Shown one piece after another: positions 1 to 11,759 of a stretch of 64,000 nucleotides of DNA (position 1 is the stretch's first letter; every line of letters starts with the position of its first letter). Source of the stretch: Primula veris (lineage: Eukaryota > Streptophyta > Magnoliopsida > Ericales > Primulaceae); assembly GCA_963682055.1 (NCBI GenBank), contig OY821751.1, positions 5,394,001 to 5,458,000 of the forward strand, read 5' to 3'. The translations under genes and the position numbers were made by a program. The notes under the pieces were generated by a model. It saw nothing but the letters and a program-made list of their open reading frames with translations. It did not search any database and was not told the origin of the DNA.

Positions 1-830
1 TAGCTTTTGAGTTCTCCAAAAAGCACTAAATCTCTAAGGAACCAAACAAACTTAGTTTCTCTCAGTAAACAGGACAAAAAAAGTCATCTTTAAGCAATAA
101 GGTAAAAAAAGCCTAGAAAAAAGTAGCTTAAACCCTCAAAACAAATAATGTAAATAAACACACAGAAAAAGAAAAAAACCATAATTAACCTTGCACTATC
201 TCTAAGGAACGAAACAAACTTAGCTTTTCTTCAATCAAACAGGTAAAAAAAAAAAGTCATCTTTAAGCAAAAAGGTAAAAAATACTAGAAAAAGTAGCTT
301 AAACCCTCAAAACAAAAGCTGTAAATAAGCACACAAGAAAAAGAAAAAAGCCATGAACTTTAAATAGAAAAAGACCATAACTAACCTTGTGATTTTGTTG
401 CACTAAATCTCTAAGAAACTAAACAAACTTAGCTTCTCTTTCAGCAAACAGGTAAAAAAAAGAGGTTCTCTTAAAGCAAAAAGGTAAAAAAGCCAAGAAA
501 AAATTAGCTTAAACCCGCAAAACAAAAATTGTAAATAAACACAGAAAAAAGAAAAAAAACCATGAACTTCAAATAGAAAAAAAAAAAACCATAATTAACC
601 TTGCACTATCTCTAAGAAACAAAACAAACATAGCTTTTCTTGAAGCAAACAGGTAAAATAAAAGTCATCTTTAAGCAAAAAGGTAAAACAAGCCTAGAAA
701 AAAGTTGCTTAAACCCTCAAAACAAAAAATGTAAATAAACACACAGAAAAAGAAAAAAAAACATGAACTTGAAATAGTAAAATAAATAAATAATAGTAAT
801 AATTAACCTTGTCATTTGTTGCACTACTTT
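1..830. repeat. Tandem repeat, about four copies of a 170-210 bp unit
   Basis: A block that starts near cactaaatctctaagg and continues with an aggtaaaaaa stretch and a cttaaaccc(t/g)caaaac stretch recurs at about 25, 193, 400 and 603, with a partial fifth start near 821. Copies differ by small indels in their A-runs. It is A-rich and has no coding potential. It may be a local satellite or the internal repeat of a transposon that begins left of the window. Confidence 0.8.
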
Positions 831-891
831 CTCCTTCTTCCTTCACTTTTTGACATCTTTTCTTTTCTCCTTTTCCCATTCTTGATCCTCA

Positions 892-941
<50 letters not shown>

Positions 942-2682
942 GTATATAGTTAAATGGAGTATATTTGTACTGAAGATAAGTATATATATATATATATATC
1001 TCACTCATTCATTTACCTTCCTTTTTATTTTTGTACTACTACATTATATTAATATGACTATGAACATGATTATGTGTTAGTAAACTGTATTTAATTTTAA
1101 ACTGTTAACAAATTATATTAAAATTGTTGTAATGAAGTTTTTTAAAACCTAACCTTATAGTTTAAATGTTAAATTTTATAATTAGATTTATAAAAAAATT
1201 ATTTCGACAATTTTGATTTAATTTATAATCCGATCAAAATTACACGCGGTTTCGTAATAATTAATGAAATGTGAAGGGATCGAGTATAATTATATTATTT
1301 TCCAAGGAAAAGGTGTTAGGACCATATTTCTGGCCTATTAACTCTTGTTGTCAATTGATTTGAACAAAATAATTTAAGTTGGTTTTTATGAATTAAAGCA
1401 GTTTAATGTTTACAGGTGAGTTTGCAAGCTCAGTTGCAACTACAGTTCTAACCTGTCAGTCAATGCGCAGTATTCTGTTTTATTCTGTCTAACTGCATTA
1501 CTTAATGTCTTTTATGTGAATAAAAATATGCAGTATATATTCTCATTTTGTGTTTACAAATCAGCAATGATGTAATTAAATTGAATATATGGAGGTATGG
1601 TTTCACGTTTTATTAAGATTGTATCTCTAATAATATATTGTTTTATATATAATAACTCATATTGTCAATCTAGTCTATTAACATATATTAACAATAAAAT
1701 TGGATCAATCAATTACAGCATTATCTCATTCAATATATGAAAATGTTGATCGATCAGAAGAGTCCAAATCAATCAACAAGTTCATGAAGAAAGAAGATTG
1801 TTTTTACTCTTTATATAAGTTGATTATAAAAATTGTGTGTTCTAAATTATAAATAACTCAACTTTGAGAGAATACACAACAAACTTTAAAAACAAAAACA
1901 ATGGTGGGATGCCATTGATCTTTTAATTGATGATAGTTATAAGCAGGGGGAAGCTAAGCGGGGACGATGGGGTGCCACGGCACCCCCCATAATTTTAGAA
2001 ATCTCAAGTGACGTAATTTTTTTTTAGTACAATTTCTTTTTAGGTGTAGATTTGGCACCCCCATAAAAATATGTTACTTGTACATATATTTTGGCATCCC
2101 CATTTACACATCCTGGCTTCGCCCTTGGTTATAAGGTATAAACAATATAAATATAGGCAGAAAAAACCTAGAGGAAATCTGATAATTTTTCATTAAGACT
2201 TGATTCCTATATTGTAAGCCATTATAATATCTTCAATTTGGGTAGGTCCCCCGGAGACGTAGCATAGTTGGGTGAACTCCGTTGTTAAATATCCGTGTGA
2301 TTTAATTCAAGTACATTTAATCATTCCAGTTATGTTCCAACCTCAGTTGCAACTGTACTTGGAACCTAACTGTATAACTGCAACTAGAACAACGAATTTT
2401 AAAAGGGGCCCACAAAATCACCATTTTAAGATTGTTTATAACTTTATATAGCCGTTGTATGAGAAATGGAAAAAGTTTAGACCCCTTTTTGCTATGTTAA
2501 ATCTTGTCACATTTGTCTTTTCTTTTTTATTTCTTCTTTGATTCAAATTGTAATACTTATTTGTTAATGAAACACGGGGTTTACCCACAAATTTATATAT
2601 ATATATAAATTGCTGCAATGGAAAATTTAGTGTAAAGAAGCTGTAAATTATGAATAAAGGAGACTTCGCTGACCAAAATTGT
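831..2682. other. Intergenic, AT-rich, with TA microsatellites
   Basis: No gene is recognised. There is a long (TA)n run at about 892-932 and a shorter one at about 980-1000. At about 1945-2125 there is a stretch with several gccacc/ggcacccc words and a cctggcttcgccc end, which resembles the terminal part of a dispersed plant DNA element. A segment at about 2400-2510 (gggccca, aaaatcaccatttt, gacccctttttgc) recurs in diverged form at about 18845-18930. Confidence 0.5.
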
Positions 2683-2863
2683 TGAATGGAAAAAACCATT
2701 CAGTCGGAACGAATCCCTCGTGGCCTTTGGATCAATACATCAAAGGATCAAACAATTGGTGTAATTTCATTTTTGTTTTTTTTGGCTCTTTTACTCGAGG
2801 GCCGAGGTACTCATCCAATGGTCCAAGAAAACTTATACCGACTGAATGATTTTTTTCCATTCA
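2683..2863. mobile_element. Small MITE with terminal inverted repeats of about 25 bp
   Basis: The left end (2683-2707) and the right end (2838-2864) are near-perfect inverted copies. Both contain gaatggaaaaaa followed by cattcagtcgg. Each terminal repeat is itself nearly palindromic (GAATGG ... CCATTC). The interior of about 130 bp is non-coding; a 71-codon open frame across it is incidental. I could not fix a target-site duplication, so the superfamily is unassigned. Confidence 0.6.
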
Positions 2864-4429
2864 GCAGTGCCGGGTTCCGATTTCACCTTGTAACCTGCTA
2901 GAAGCACCCTAAGTCTGTTTTGGTGTTTTATGGAATACATGTGCACCAACATTTATAATACGCAATCTAAGCAACACAAATCTCTAACTTGCATAACCCT
3001 CGCAATATATTTCAAAATACAAACCACGAATCAAGAGTTTCGCTGAATTAGTAATAAACGCGAGCTTTTTCAGCATAAAAAAATATGAAGAGCCTGAATG
3101 CAAAAGCTTTTCTGAAAAGAGTTACAGTGTACCAATTTCCAGTCATGTTTTTCAACTTCAAAGCAAGGTTTTAAATAGTGGCTTGAAGTGTCCGAAAACA
3201 AAGAAAAACTCGGAACAATAGAAACATAAGTCAAACGAGTTAATCACATTAGACCGTGGACCAAAGGTTGACGATACAACTGTTTGACTACATTTAGCCG
3301 CTACCGGAAAAAAATGTTAAGGGTGCAATTTAGATTATCGAAAAGAATAAGCTGAGCTAAAAATCTAGTACAACCAATCAAGCCCCCACGATTAACAAAA
3401 ACAAGTGCATTTCCATCCCCCAAGCACGAAACATCTGAAAAATAACAAGCGGTGTAATTATCAATTTGTTGAACCGAGATTTGTATATAGGAACTAAAAA
3501 ATCCTGGTAGTCTAGCCTCATTGTTTCGTCAACTATTTCTTGCAATAATCGAAGTCTTCATCCACATTTACTATTTACGCAACCGAAACGGAAGAAAACC
3601 TATGGGTTTATTATATCCAGTTTAAAGATTCCAAAATTCTAGTTAGAAGACCAAACTCAACTTTAAATCCGATCATCTAAATGTAGTCAGTAGTCTAGTA
3701 TTTTATAAGAAAAGAAGGACGTGCGAAAGATTCAACCAAACAAGGTCTTAGTTGTCCATAGATGCAGAAAACCCGGATTACACCTTTAAAACACATCAAC
3801 TCCAAACGAGTATTGAACAAAAGAAAACTACAACCAAAAACATAGGCATTCAGAGATAAACCCAAAAATAAATCTCAAAATCGACACTGGTATTTCACTT
3901 GAACCCTACATCCACTATTTACGCTTACTCAACATTTGATTTAGCAAAACAAAATATACATTGGTGCACATTTTTAGACTCATAATGCACTCCTCGATTA
4001 CAAGAAATACAAACAACGTTTTTACATAGTTGAAAAGTGTCTTCCTTTTTGCTAAATTGATACAAACATACTATTTCTTTTCAAAAACTTACACTCAGAT
4101 TCGTCTATAGCAAAACATACTAAAATGTTCTCTTCATTCTGTACCTGCCTTAAACCTCAAATAGTTACACTTTCAAGAAATTGTGCATTTAAGCAACCCA
4201 GAATCGAATTTGCTTTTCCCTCCAAAAACCTACAACTTAGTACAGACTTCTGGAAATAGATAATGTAGCAAAAAGAGTAAACGCATACAACTTGATGAGA
4301 AACATTTAGGAAAACCCGGTTTACAATAGTGTTACTCGTTGTGGAAAACCCGGTTTAGCACGTAAGCAAAGTGATGTGGTGTGCCAAACCGCACAGGAAC
4401 GGAGCGAATGTACACCCAGTGAGGACTGT
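2864..4429. other. Intergenic, no gene recognised
   Basis: About 1.5 kb with no long open frame and no recognised protein similarity on either strand. Words such as aaaacccgg recur at 3767, 4312 and 4345 and again beyond the first retrotransposon near 12310, which hints at an old dispersed repeat. Confidence 0.5.
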
Positions 4430-4955
4430 AGGCCCCGCTGGAATTTGAAAAACTATTATTTTAATATGTATTTGTTAATCAAAGTCTAATGTAGCATAAT
4501 GGTTCAACGTTAAAAACAGAATATTTGATGTGATGTTTAATTGTTGGTTTGAATCTGCACATGAAAAATTATCATATTTTGGATTTTTGTAAAAATATTA
4601 CATTGGTACTATTATCTGTGTATTATATGTTATGATAAGAACATTTTTTTTTTCATTTTTACAAAAAAAATAGTCTATAAAGTACACTTTATCAAAGTCT
4701 TGTAAATATTGAAATTTAAAACCACTACTACATATTTGTAGTTCTACTAAATATAAATAAATTACATGGTCTGAATTTATTAAAATGCAATTGATTCTTT
4801 ATTTTCATAATTCAATTTAACCAATAAGGGGAGAATATTGGAGAATTGAAAACATCATTTGCAAAACTCTTATGATATCTAAAAAAAAATTGATATATAT
4901 ATTAATTATATTTTGCTCCGTTCAACCGAAATTCTGGCACCGTCCCTGAAACCAC
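4430..4955. mobile_element. Probable non-autonomous hAT-like fragment with a tRNA-like segment
   Basis: The left end (ggccccgctggaattt, about 4430-4446) and the right end (aaattctggcaccgtccct, about 4929-4947) are imperfect inverted repeats of a kind common in dicot DNA transposons. At about 4485-4560 an A-box-like tagcataatgg is followed by a B-box-like ggtttgaatct, as in a decayed tRNA-derived sequence. There is no coding sequence. The assignment is by eye only. Confidence 0.4.
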
Positions 4956-5078
4956 AGGAAACACGACACGTGGAGATATTTCATGAAAACACTTCATTTT
5001 GAAAATCACCCCATAAAACACTTAACTATTGCTTCTTCTTTTTTCACAAACATTGTTAGACGGTACAACTTTTATTTA

Positions 5079-5383
5079 AAATATATTATAATTAATATTT
5101 TTTAATTTCAATTAATATTTAAATTTAGTATAGTACTTATTTATTTATTTTGGGTTTTTATTGGATTGAAAAATTAACGGACGAAATAATGTCCCGTTTT
5201 AATTAAAACTATATTTTATTCAATATTTTTTTATTTATTTTTAATTAATATTTAAGTTTAGGTATTTTAGTTTAGGGTAGTCTTCGTTAGAGTTCTCATT
5301 TTTTTGGGTTTTTATTTTGTTGGAAAGTTAACGGATGGATTATCCCGTTTTGATTTAAAAAGTATTTATAACAATTTTATTTT
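5079..5383. repeat. Diverged tandem repeat, split by retrotransposon copy 1
   Basis: Units of about 150 bp run from aattaatattt through tttttgggtttttatt to ttaacgga and tcccgtttt. Two full units lie at about 5079-5208 and 5209-5357. A third begins at 5358, is interrupted by the retrotransposon at 5384, and resumes at about 11977-12060. The insertion therefore falls inside a pre-existing AT-rich array. Confidence 0.6.
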
Positions 5384-5595
5384 TGTTGTAAGATATTATT
5401 GGACTATTGGGTCTTACTCATAGTGGGCCTAAGTTGGGCTTTCTATCTTGTATAACCCTAACCTCTAGTATATAAAGAAGGTTAGGGTCCCCTTTTTATT
5501 GAGACATTCTGATTAATAAAGACTCTATTGTTGTCTCTCTCATATCTCTCTCTATATCTATACATATCTATAACGAGCTAATATGTCACACAAAA
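5384..5595 (+). repeat. Left LTR of copy 1
   Basis: It starts TGTTGTAAGA and ends CACACAAAA. It holds a TATA-like tagtatataaag segment, a possible polyadenylation context (attaataaagac) and a CT-rich stretch. It is identical to the right LTR. Unlike the LTRs of the other two copies, it ends in AA instead of the usual CA. Confidence 0.95.
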
Positions 5596-6715
5596 CGTTA
5601 TCGGCACTTTGCTCGCGGAGAATAGGATATACGCTCGCGAATATTGAAGATTTTGGAAAAACGCAAGGATATTGAGTATTTATAAACTTTGAAGTTTTTG
5701 TATTATCGACCATCTTCAGCATACCTGGAATACGGTAGCTTATTTTTTCCCCTAGCTGTACATGTATATCGCAATATATTGGAGCAAATCACAACTGACA
5801 TGATTAGTATATTACACGTGTGATAGAAAAAAAAAAGGATTTTGAAAATTGCTAAATCACTGTGATTTGAGAATAACTACATATGATATTTCAAACTTGT
5901 ACAATTGTATTGCATATCTATATAATTTACACGCATGAAACCTTAGATATATCACGTAGTAAAAGCAAATCCTAGCTAAACAAACCTCTTACATGTTTGT
6001 AGATACATTCAGAAGTACATGACTATTTTATTACTTAACTGTACGTATGCAACGATTGTGTATATGTTATAAATATTCTAGCTGATATATAATGCCAGTG
6101 TTTCTAGAACAAGTCTTATAACTACAAGTCTACAAATTGCATGTTGTTATGGTAATACTTGACGTGTTAGTTTTTTTGGAAAAAAATTAATCCTAACACA
6201 TATAGGAGCTTCTAGCTAGAATTACATTATATTCTTTGTCATATTCTAAATCTGATACATATATGGCTGATTGGCTGAACGTTTAGTACGTAAAATCCAT
6301 GTTACATAGTTCTCAAAATTTAGAATTCACAAGGATAATGTTTGTAAAACATACATATGGTATGCGATATATTACAAAATAATACTGTAATCTGAAAGTT
6401 CCCATGTAATATTTATTTAATGTATACTTGTGTAAAATATGGTAATTTGCGAAATCATATATTTTCACATTTAATTTGGAAAAATTATGAACCCTCCCCA
6501 ACTAGGCTCACCTATTTGGATACGATGTCTAGGAAAGATATAGGCGGAAGTCGATATCCTAATGAGGTCGGGTTTTAAGTGGCATTCGTGCCCTCCACCC
6601 TCACCGTCTTTCCTGGTCGTGTTCAATTAGAGCTACCGAAAGGGGTTGACTAAATAATAATTTCCCCGAGTGTGTTTATATAGTGATGTATGCTTCGCCG
6701 AATTGGTGTCTCAGT

Positions 6716-6842
6716 ATCGACCCGTCGTTCGATCAATGAGAACCAATTCACATTAAAAGCAAAACTATTTTCGAACCTGCCGTTTCGAAATAAAGTTTGT
6801 GCTTATGCAAACCATAAACATATAAACCAGTCGTTTTATATG
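6716..6842 (+). repeat. Leader hairpins with constant-type loops, copy 1
   Basis: Three hairpins are close together. At 6716-6733, arms ATCGA/TCGAT enclose loop CCCGTCGT. At 6769-6790, arms TTTCGAA/TTCGAAA enclose CCTGCCGT. At 6819-6842, arms CATATAAA/TTTATATG enclose CCAGTCGT. The last is conserved unchanged in copy 2 (21285-21308) and copy 3 (35158-35181). Confidence 0.8.
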
Positions 6843-7069
6843 ATAAATAATCCAGAACTCCCAACACATGTTGGATGCCATCTATGATGAGAAAAATCGT
6901 AAAACATACTTCCGAAATGACTGTTTAAACGTTGATTTTAATCCGTCACCACATGTTACTCACCCTGATGTGTGAAAATGTGATGCCCAAAATTTTTTTT
7001 GGATGACATCTTTGATGAGTAAAACACGAGTTTGTTGTTACCATCAGGATGAATGCTAAGGCGTTGATT

Positions 7070-10000
7070 TTATTCCGCCGCCACATTTGAGACGTGATGA
7101 CGTCTATGGTGAACAAATGTCTGAAATTGACATATTGGAGCAATCCTTCACCAAAATACTGGTTTGGCAATTGTATTCCATAAGCAGTATCGTGAATTTA
7201 TATTCACCATGTTCCTTTATCGCCCATCTGTTATTGGATAAGAAAATTACCCCGGTGAGTAGTTTTAATCCTATTGGGTCAATGGCGAATTGTTTGCCTG
7301 ATATTAATGCTCTTCGTGTATATTTTTCCCACGAATCGAGAACCGAGACAAGTGTTATTTGTCTCGAACTGTCGCGATCCCGATGAATCGCCTAGCCAAG
7401 CGAGATTTTAGACAATCGTCAAAATCGAAAACTTGTGGCTCCAAGACAGTAATTGAAAGGAACAATATGGGTCGTTGTCACAAAGCAAGAGATAATGCTC
7501 AAGAAGGCAACTCTATGCTATAAAGACAAAGGTCATGCACGGTTACTCCTTAAATAGTTCAAAACTATTACAAAGGTGCAAAAACCGATGCTAATGTGGT
7601 TAAAGCTAACTGAAAGGAAACTCTTGAGACCCCCGGTTTTGTGGCTCAAATGAGTTTGGAACCTTTCTTTATTGATTTTGATAAATCATTGAGCCATTTT
7701 TTTTGCTCATCTGGATTATGTTTTTCCATTTGGATTATGATTTTTCCATTTGGACATACTTTTGGATTATGGTTTGCCTGTTTACGAAATTTCTCGAAAT
7801 AATTTAAAGTGTTTTGAGCAAATTCCTTTGACAAATGTGACCAAACTTTAAATTATGAAATTTTAGGCAATACTTGTGGTGTAGTTGGTTTTCTGGAAAT
7901 AGTGGGTAAAAATGTACCACATAATTTCACCAACTACTTGCCTAAAAGAGTACTCAGTGACAATGATTCTGGACCTGTCGTTCCAAAATCGAAATCTTTG
8001 GTAAAACCAAATTGATTTGTCAAATATGAAGTCTTATACTCATGTAGGTCCTGCCGTACCTTGTTGAGTTATAAAATATTCGAGAAAACCAGTGTTATCT
8101 GGTAATAGCTCATGAAAGAATTAAAATTTCTTTACATAGTCTCCATTCAATACGACCAAAAGCGTATTTTAGAGGAGTTGAAATGTCTTTCAAGTGGTTG
8201 CTACCACATTCTTTAAAGCATTTAAAGTTACCTTATTATTTCGCATGTCGTCGAATGATAAATGATTTAGATGCTAAGACATGTTGTCTGTACTATCATT
8301 CGCCTGTCGTCGATTGATAAGAGCATTTTGATATTGTGGCATTGACCGGATGAGATATTCCAGGGTCAAAAGACGATAGTTGATTTATAATCGCATCGCA
8401 TTTGGATTCTCTTTGAGGATATATTTCGTGATTAATCCGAAATTAATGCCACTAATGCTCACTTTGAAAGACTAGTATGTGTAAAGATCACGAAAAGAAC
8501 TCGTAGAATTCTTGTAAAGAATTGAAGGAGTTATTGTGGACTTATCCAACCATAAGACGGACCATAAATATAAATGGTTATGGTTGATGCATCGACAATA
8601 AGGTCACATGATTATTGTTGTCCACATAAATGCAGCATTTCCTAAACTTCTAGCCCTATCATTAAGTTGATGGCTCATGATTCGGATTATCCTGAAAAGT
8701 CTAGTTGACTTGATAATTCCGAAGAGTAAAAAATCGAAATTTCGATTTGAATTACTTGAGTTTGGAAATTCAAATTGAACATCCTGTCGATTATGTTCAG
8801 ACCCAAATGGACTCACGGAAAGTTTGATGATGCGACTGTAAATGATTGCACGCATTTCTTGGTCTTGCGCACCAAGATTTATATTTCCGTGTGGGGTTAT
8901 GCTATTTTACTGCATTGGTCCGTTATAAGGCCCATAGACACTCAAACACCATATGCGTACCAGCTGGTTACTGGTTATGAGCCAGAAGTCTCATATTAAC
9001 GCGTGTTTAGAGTGATTAATTAATATTTTGATTGAGCCGTTCTAGAGTTCAAAATATGGACCTCTGAAGGGGACATAAGTCGATTATGAATCTCCTGCCT
9101 ATCATTTGATAGAGTAACCTTGGCAAGCGATCTCTTTACCGCATGATATGCGAAAGTGACATCGCTAAGACTGTTCTCCCCGTCGTTAGGGGGAGATTTG
9201 CACGTTACCGTTGATAAGGAACGACATGAAGTAACATGGCATAACCCACTCAGTCTTAGCTTGATCCCAAAACTGCACTTAGTGATAAGTAAGTGCATAG
9301 ACTCCCTCAAGTCTAACTAAATGCCAGACGCATTTAATGACTTTATGAGATGTCACGAGATCATTTATACCTGCTGCAAAATGCTTGCAAGGATAGACGT
9401 CCCTGTCGGACGCCGTGTTCCTGTCGTAACACGTTGCTTTGGCCGAACCCGCCAAGCAAAGGACGTTGTCGTCAGCCGTCAGTCTGTCGTCCTTCCCAAG
9501 ATATGAGGAAGTTGACCGGTTCTTAATTCGTTCAGCCCCAGAGGTGGTGAACTGAAACTCGTTTGTTGCACGAGATTATAAAGGATCAAGGAGATGTGTG
9601 ATTTCCTCCTCATCCTAAGAATCTCGAAATATCTGTCGATCATGATATCTTAGACGATATTGAAGCGAAACGATACTGTCATTGATTACTTGTTCATATA
9701 TTCAGTGACGACTGATAATATGAACAAATTATGACAGAGAACCATGTACCGTTGCCTGAAGTCAACGTAGAATAGACTATACTAATGGAAACTTGCAATC
9801 CAAGTAGACTCCTTAGCGAAAGTGTGTTCGGACCTGTAGTTCCAACACCACCAATGTTAAACGAGTTCGTTTATTTCCTCGTAATGGACATTATAACAGT
9901 CCCCTACTTTACCAGTTTAGTAGTTTCCGAAAAACTGAGTATGCAGCATGAATGTGGTCACGGTTTTATCTCTATGGGGATTTAGACAAAGAGATATAGA

Positions 10001-11110
10001 TGAAGGTCCCTGTGTGACTTCATGTGCTTAAATCAAGTAGTTTCTGACCACGGAACACGATCTCAATTGACTGATACGTTCACTATATGGATTAATATAA
10101 TCCGAGCGGATGTGGTATACCGCCTAAGTGAGTAATTGATTAGCTTGGGATACTTGAACAAGTATTATGCCCTTGTGTGTTTTATTACGCGATCCATTTT
10201 TGGATTTGCCTTCGAGATGAAGGATTTTAGGAAGACACGGTAGTGACTCAACCTGATGATTGAGTCCCGTAAAGATTGAATCTAAGTCCATGATTCAGAC
10301 TACACCTAGAAGGTATGATGTTTTAGTCATTATGACGCTAAATCGTTAGATTCTCCCATGATCGTTCGATCACTAGACATTGATATAGACCCAGTCCGTC
10401 CCTGATGAGGCGATGAAGAGATATTGAACCATGATGTTCATATCTAAGTACAATAAGCGCATCATTGTACTTGGTCTAATGTGCTAGGACGAACATCTCG
10501 TCTGCTGTGAATGGTATAGCTCGACACAGCATCGCGCTAACACGCTGCCATCGAAATGGCACTAAAGACACATTCCCTTACCTTATGGTAATTTTGGAAG
10601 TGGGCTAGTTTATCCCATTTGCGTCATCGAGTGTACCTACCCCCTTCGGTACTCGAATTAACGCAACCCTTTTTCGGTTATACCGATGCCGGTTACTTAT
10701 CAGACCCGCATAAGGGATATTTCTAACATGGTCTGTCTTTACCATTAGGAATAAGGCAATATCTTGGAGGTCTTGGAATGACTCCAAACGAATCACTCCG
10801 ATCTACCCGTGCTCTATGAGACGACTAGAGAGTGTATATGGCTTCGAGCTTGTATTAGGCATATTTGAATTACGTATGCTCTGTCTCACGATACAGATAA
10901 AACACTTGTCTTATTTGAGGACAACTTGTTGTTATCGATCAAGAGAGACATGACTAGGTTATGCTATTTAGCATTTATTGCCGAAATAAATCTTCACATA
11001 TGAAGTTTAAGAGCATCCTGTCGAATGCTCGTTTTATTCCACGTTATATTTTCTTGCATACAATCGTGTGCAAGTAAATAAGGCATCCAGTCGAATGCTC
11101 GTACTCTTTC
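7070..11110 (+). pseudogene. Fossil Copia gag-pol of copy 1
   Basis: Broken on the plus strand but recognisable in pieces. A gag remnant lies at about 7087-7386. A GAG-pre-integrase-like piece lies at about 8150-8340. An integrase core is seen at about 8500-9000, with IEHPVDYVQTQ-type and YQLVTGYEPE-type strings in shifting frames. An integrase C-terminal linker lies at 9321-9506 (MPDAFND, ARIDVPVG). Reverse transcriptase pieces lie at about 9785-10240 (VFGPVV, SLVVSEKL, LYGDLD, SEYLISLGY, FEMKDFGKTR followed directly by a stop). An RNase H piece lies at about 10660-10710 (GYTDAGYLSDPHKG), and the pol end falls near 11085. The minus-strand open frames in this interval are shadows. It is not translatable as a polyprotein. 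Confidence 0.85.
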
Positions 11111-11252
11111 TTGGAATATGAAATCTTTGCACCCAGTCGTGTGCAAGTGAGGGGGAGCATCCAGGTGAATGCTTATTGTACTAATTACTACTTAGTCGAA
11201 ATTCTCGCACCCTGTCGTGTGCAAGTGAGGGGGAGCATCCAGTCGTATGCTC
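11011..11252 (+). repeat. 3' hairpin array with constant loops, copy 1
   Basis: Seven small stem-loops follow one another and largely alternate between GAGCAT/ATGCTC-type arms and TTGCAC/GTGCAA-type arms. Examples are 11011-11030 (loop CCTGTCGA), 11053-11074 (loop ACAATCGT), 11127-11146 (loop CCAGTCGT) and 11233-11252 (loop CCAGTCGT). Copies of gtgcaagtgagggggagcatcc separate some of them. The array lies just after the fossil RNase H. Confidence 0.85.
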
Positions 11253-11259
11253 GTGTACT

Positions 11260-11759
11260 CTTTTTGTCCTTAGACCAAGGTTTTTTCCCACTGGGTTTTC
11301 CTTGGCAAGGTTTTTAGCGAGACACGTTCCCATCTTATCTCACTTAAGATTGCCGAAATTAGGGGGAGTATCCTGTTGTATACTTCTTACCACTGTGTAC
11401 TCTTTTGTCCTTCGACTAGTGGTTTTTCCCACTGGGTTTACTCTAGCAAGGTTTTGATGAGACACCTGTTTTGTGGTTGATCCCCTACTACTACCACTGT
11501 TGCACTCTTTTTCCTTCGATCAGAGATTTTCCCATTGAGTTTGCTCTGGCAAGGTTTTGATGAGGCACACTGTTTTGTGGTTAGTTACTTACATGATATT
11601 TCGGCCTATATCATTCGGCTACACAGTTTCTCCTAGGTACCGGTTTTGTCCCACACTGGGTTTTCCGTCCCTAAGATTTTTTTGTGTTTAGCACTGCGAA
11701 TGAACTCGACTCAGATCGAATGCATGAAGACGAAGAATTCAAGACGTCCAAAGGGGGAG
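11260..11759 (+). other. 3' untranslated region and polypurine tract of copy 1
   Basis: The segment ttcccactgggttt recurs with variations at about 11284, 11426, 11530 and 11652, each followed by a (t/c)tggcaaggtttt- or ctagcaaggtttt-like string. This is typical of the 3' leader of plant Copia elements. The region ends in the purine tract aaagggggag immediately before the right LTR. Confidence 0.75.

Noticed and set aside
7646..7834. Minus-strand open frame repeated in retrotransposon copies 1 and 3 (also 35988-36176)
   Set aside because: It is antisense to the fossil gag-pol region. Its conservation follows from the recent common origin of the copies and is not evidence of coding.
6500..11300. 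Hairpins of any loop sequence saturating the whole retrotransposon interior (for example perfect 9-bp arms near 10445-10473)
   Set aside because: Many are real to the eye, but arms of 5-6 bp with short loops are expected dozens of times by chance in 6 kb. Without a shuffled control only the constant-loop subset is claimed.
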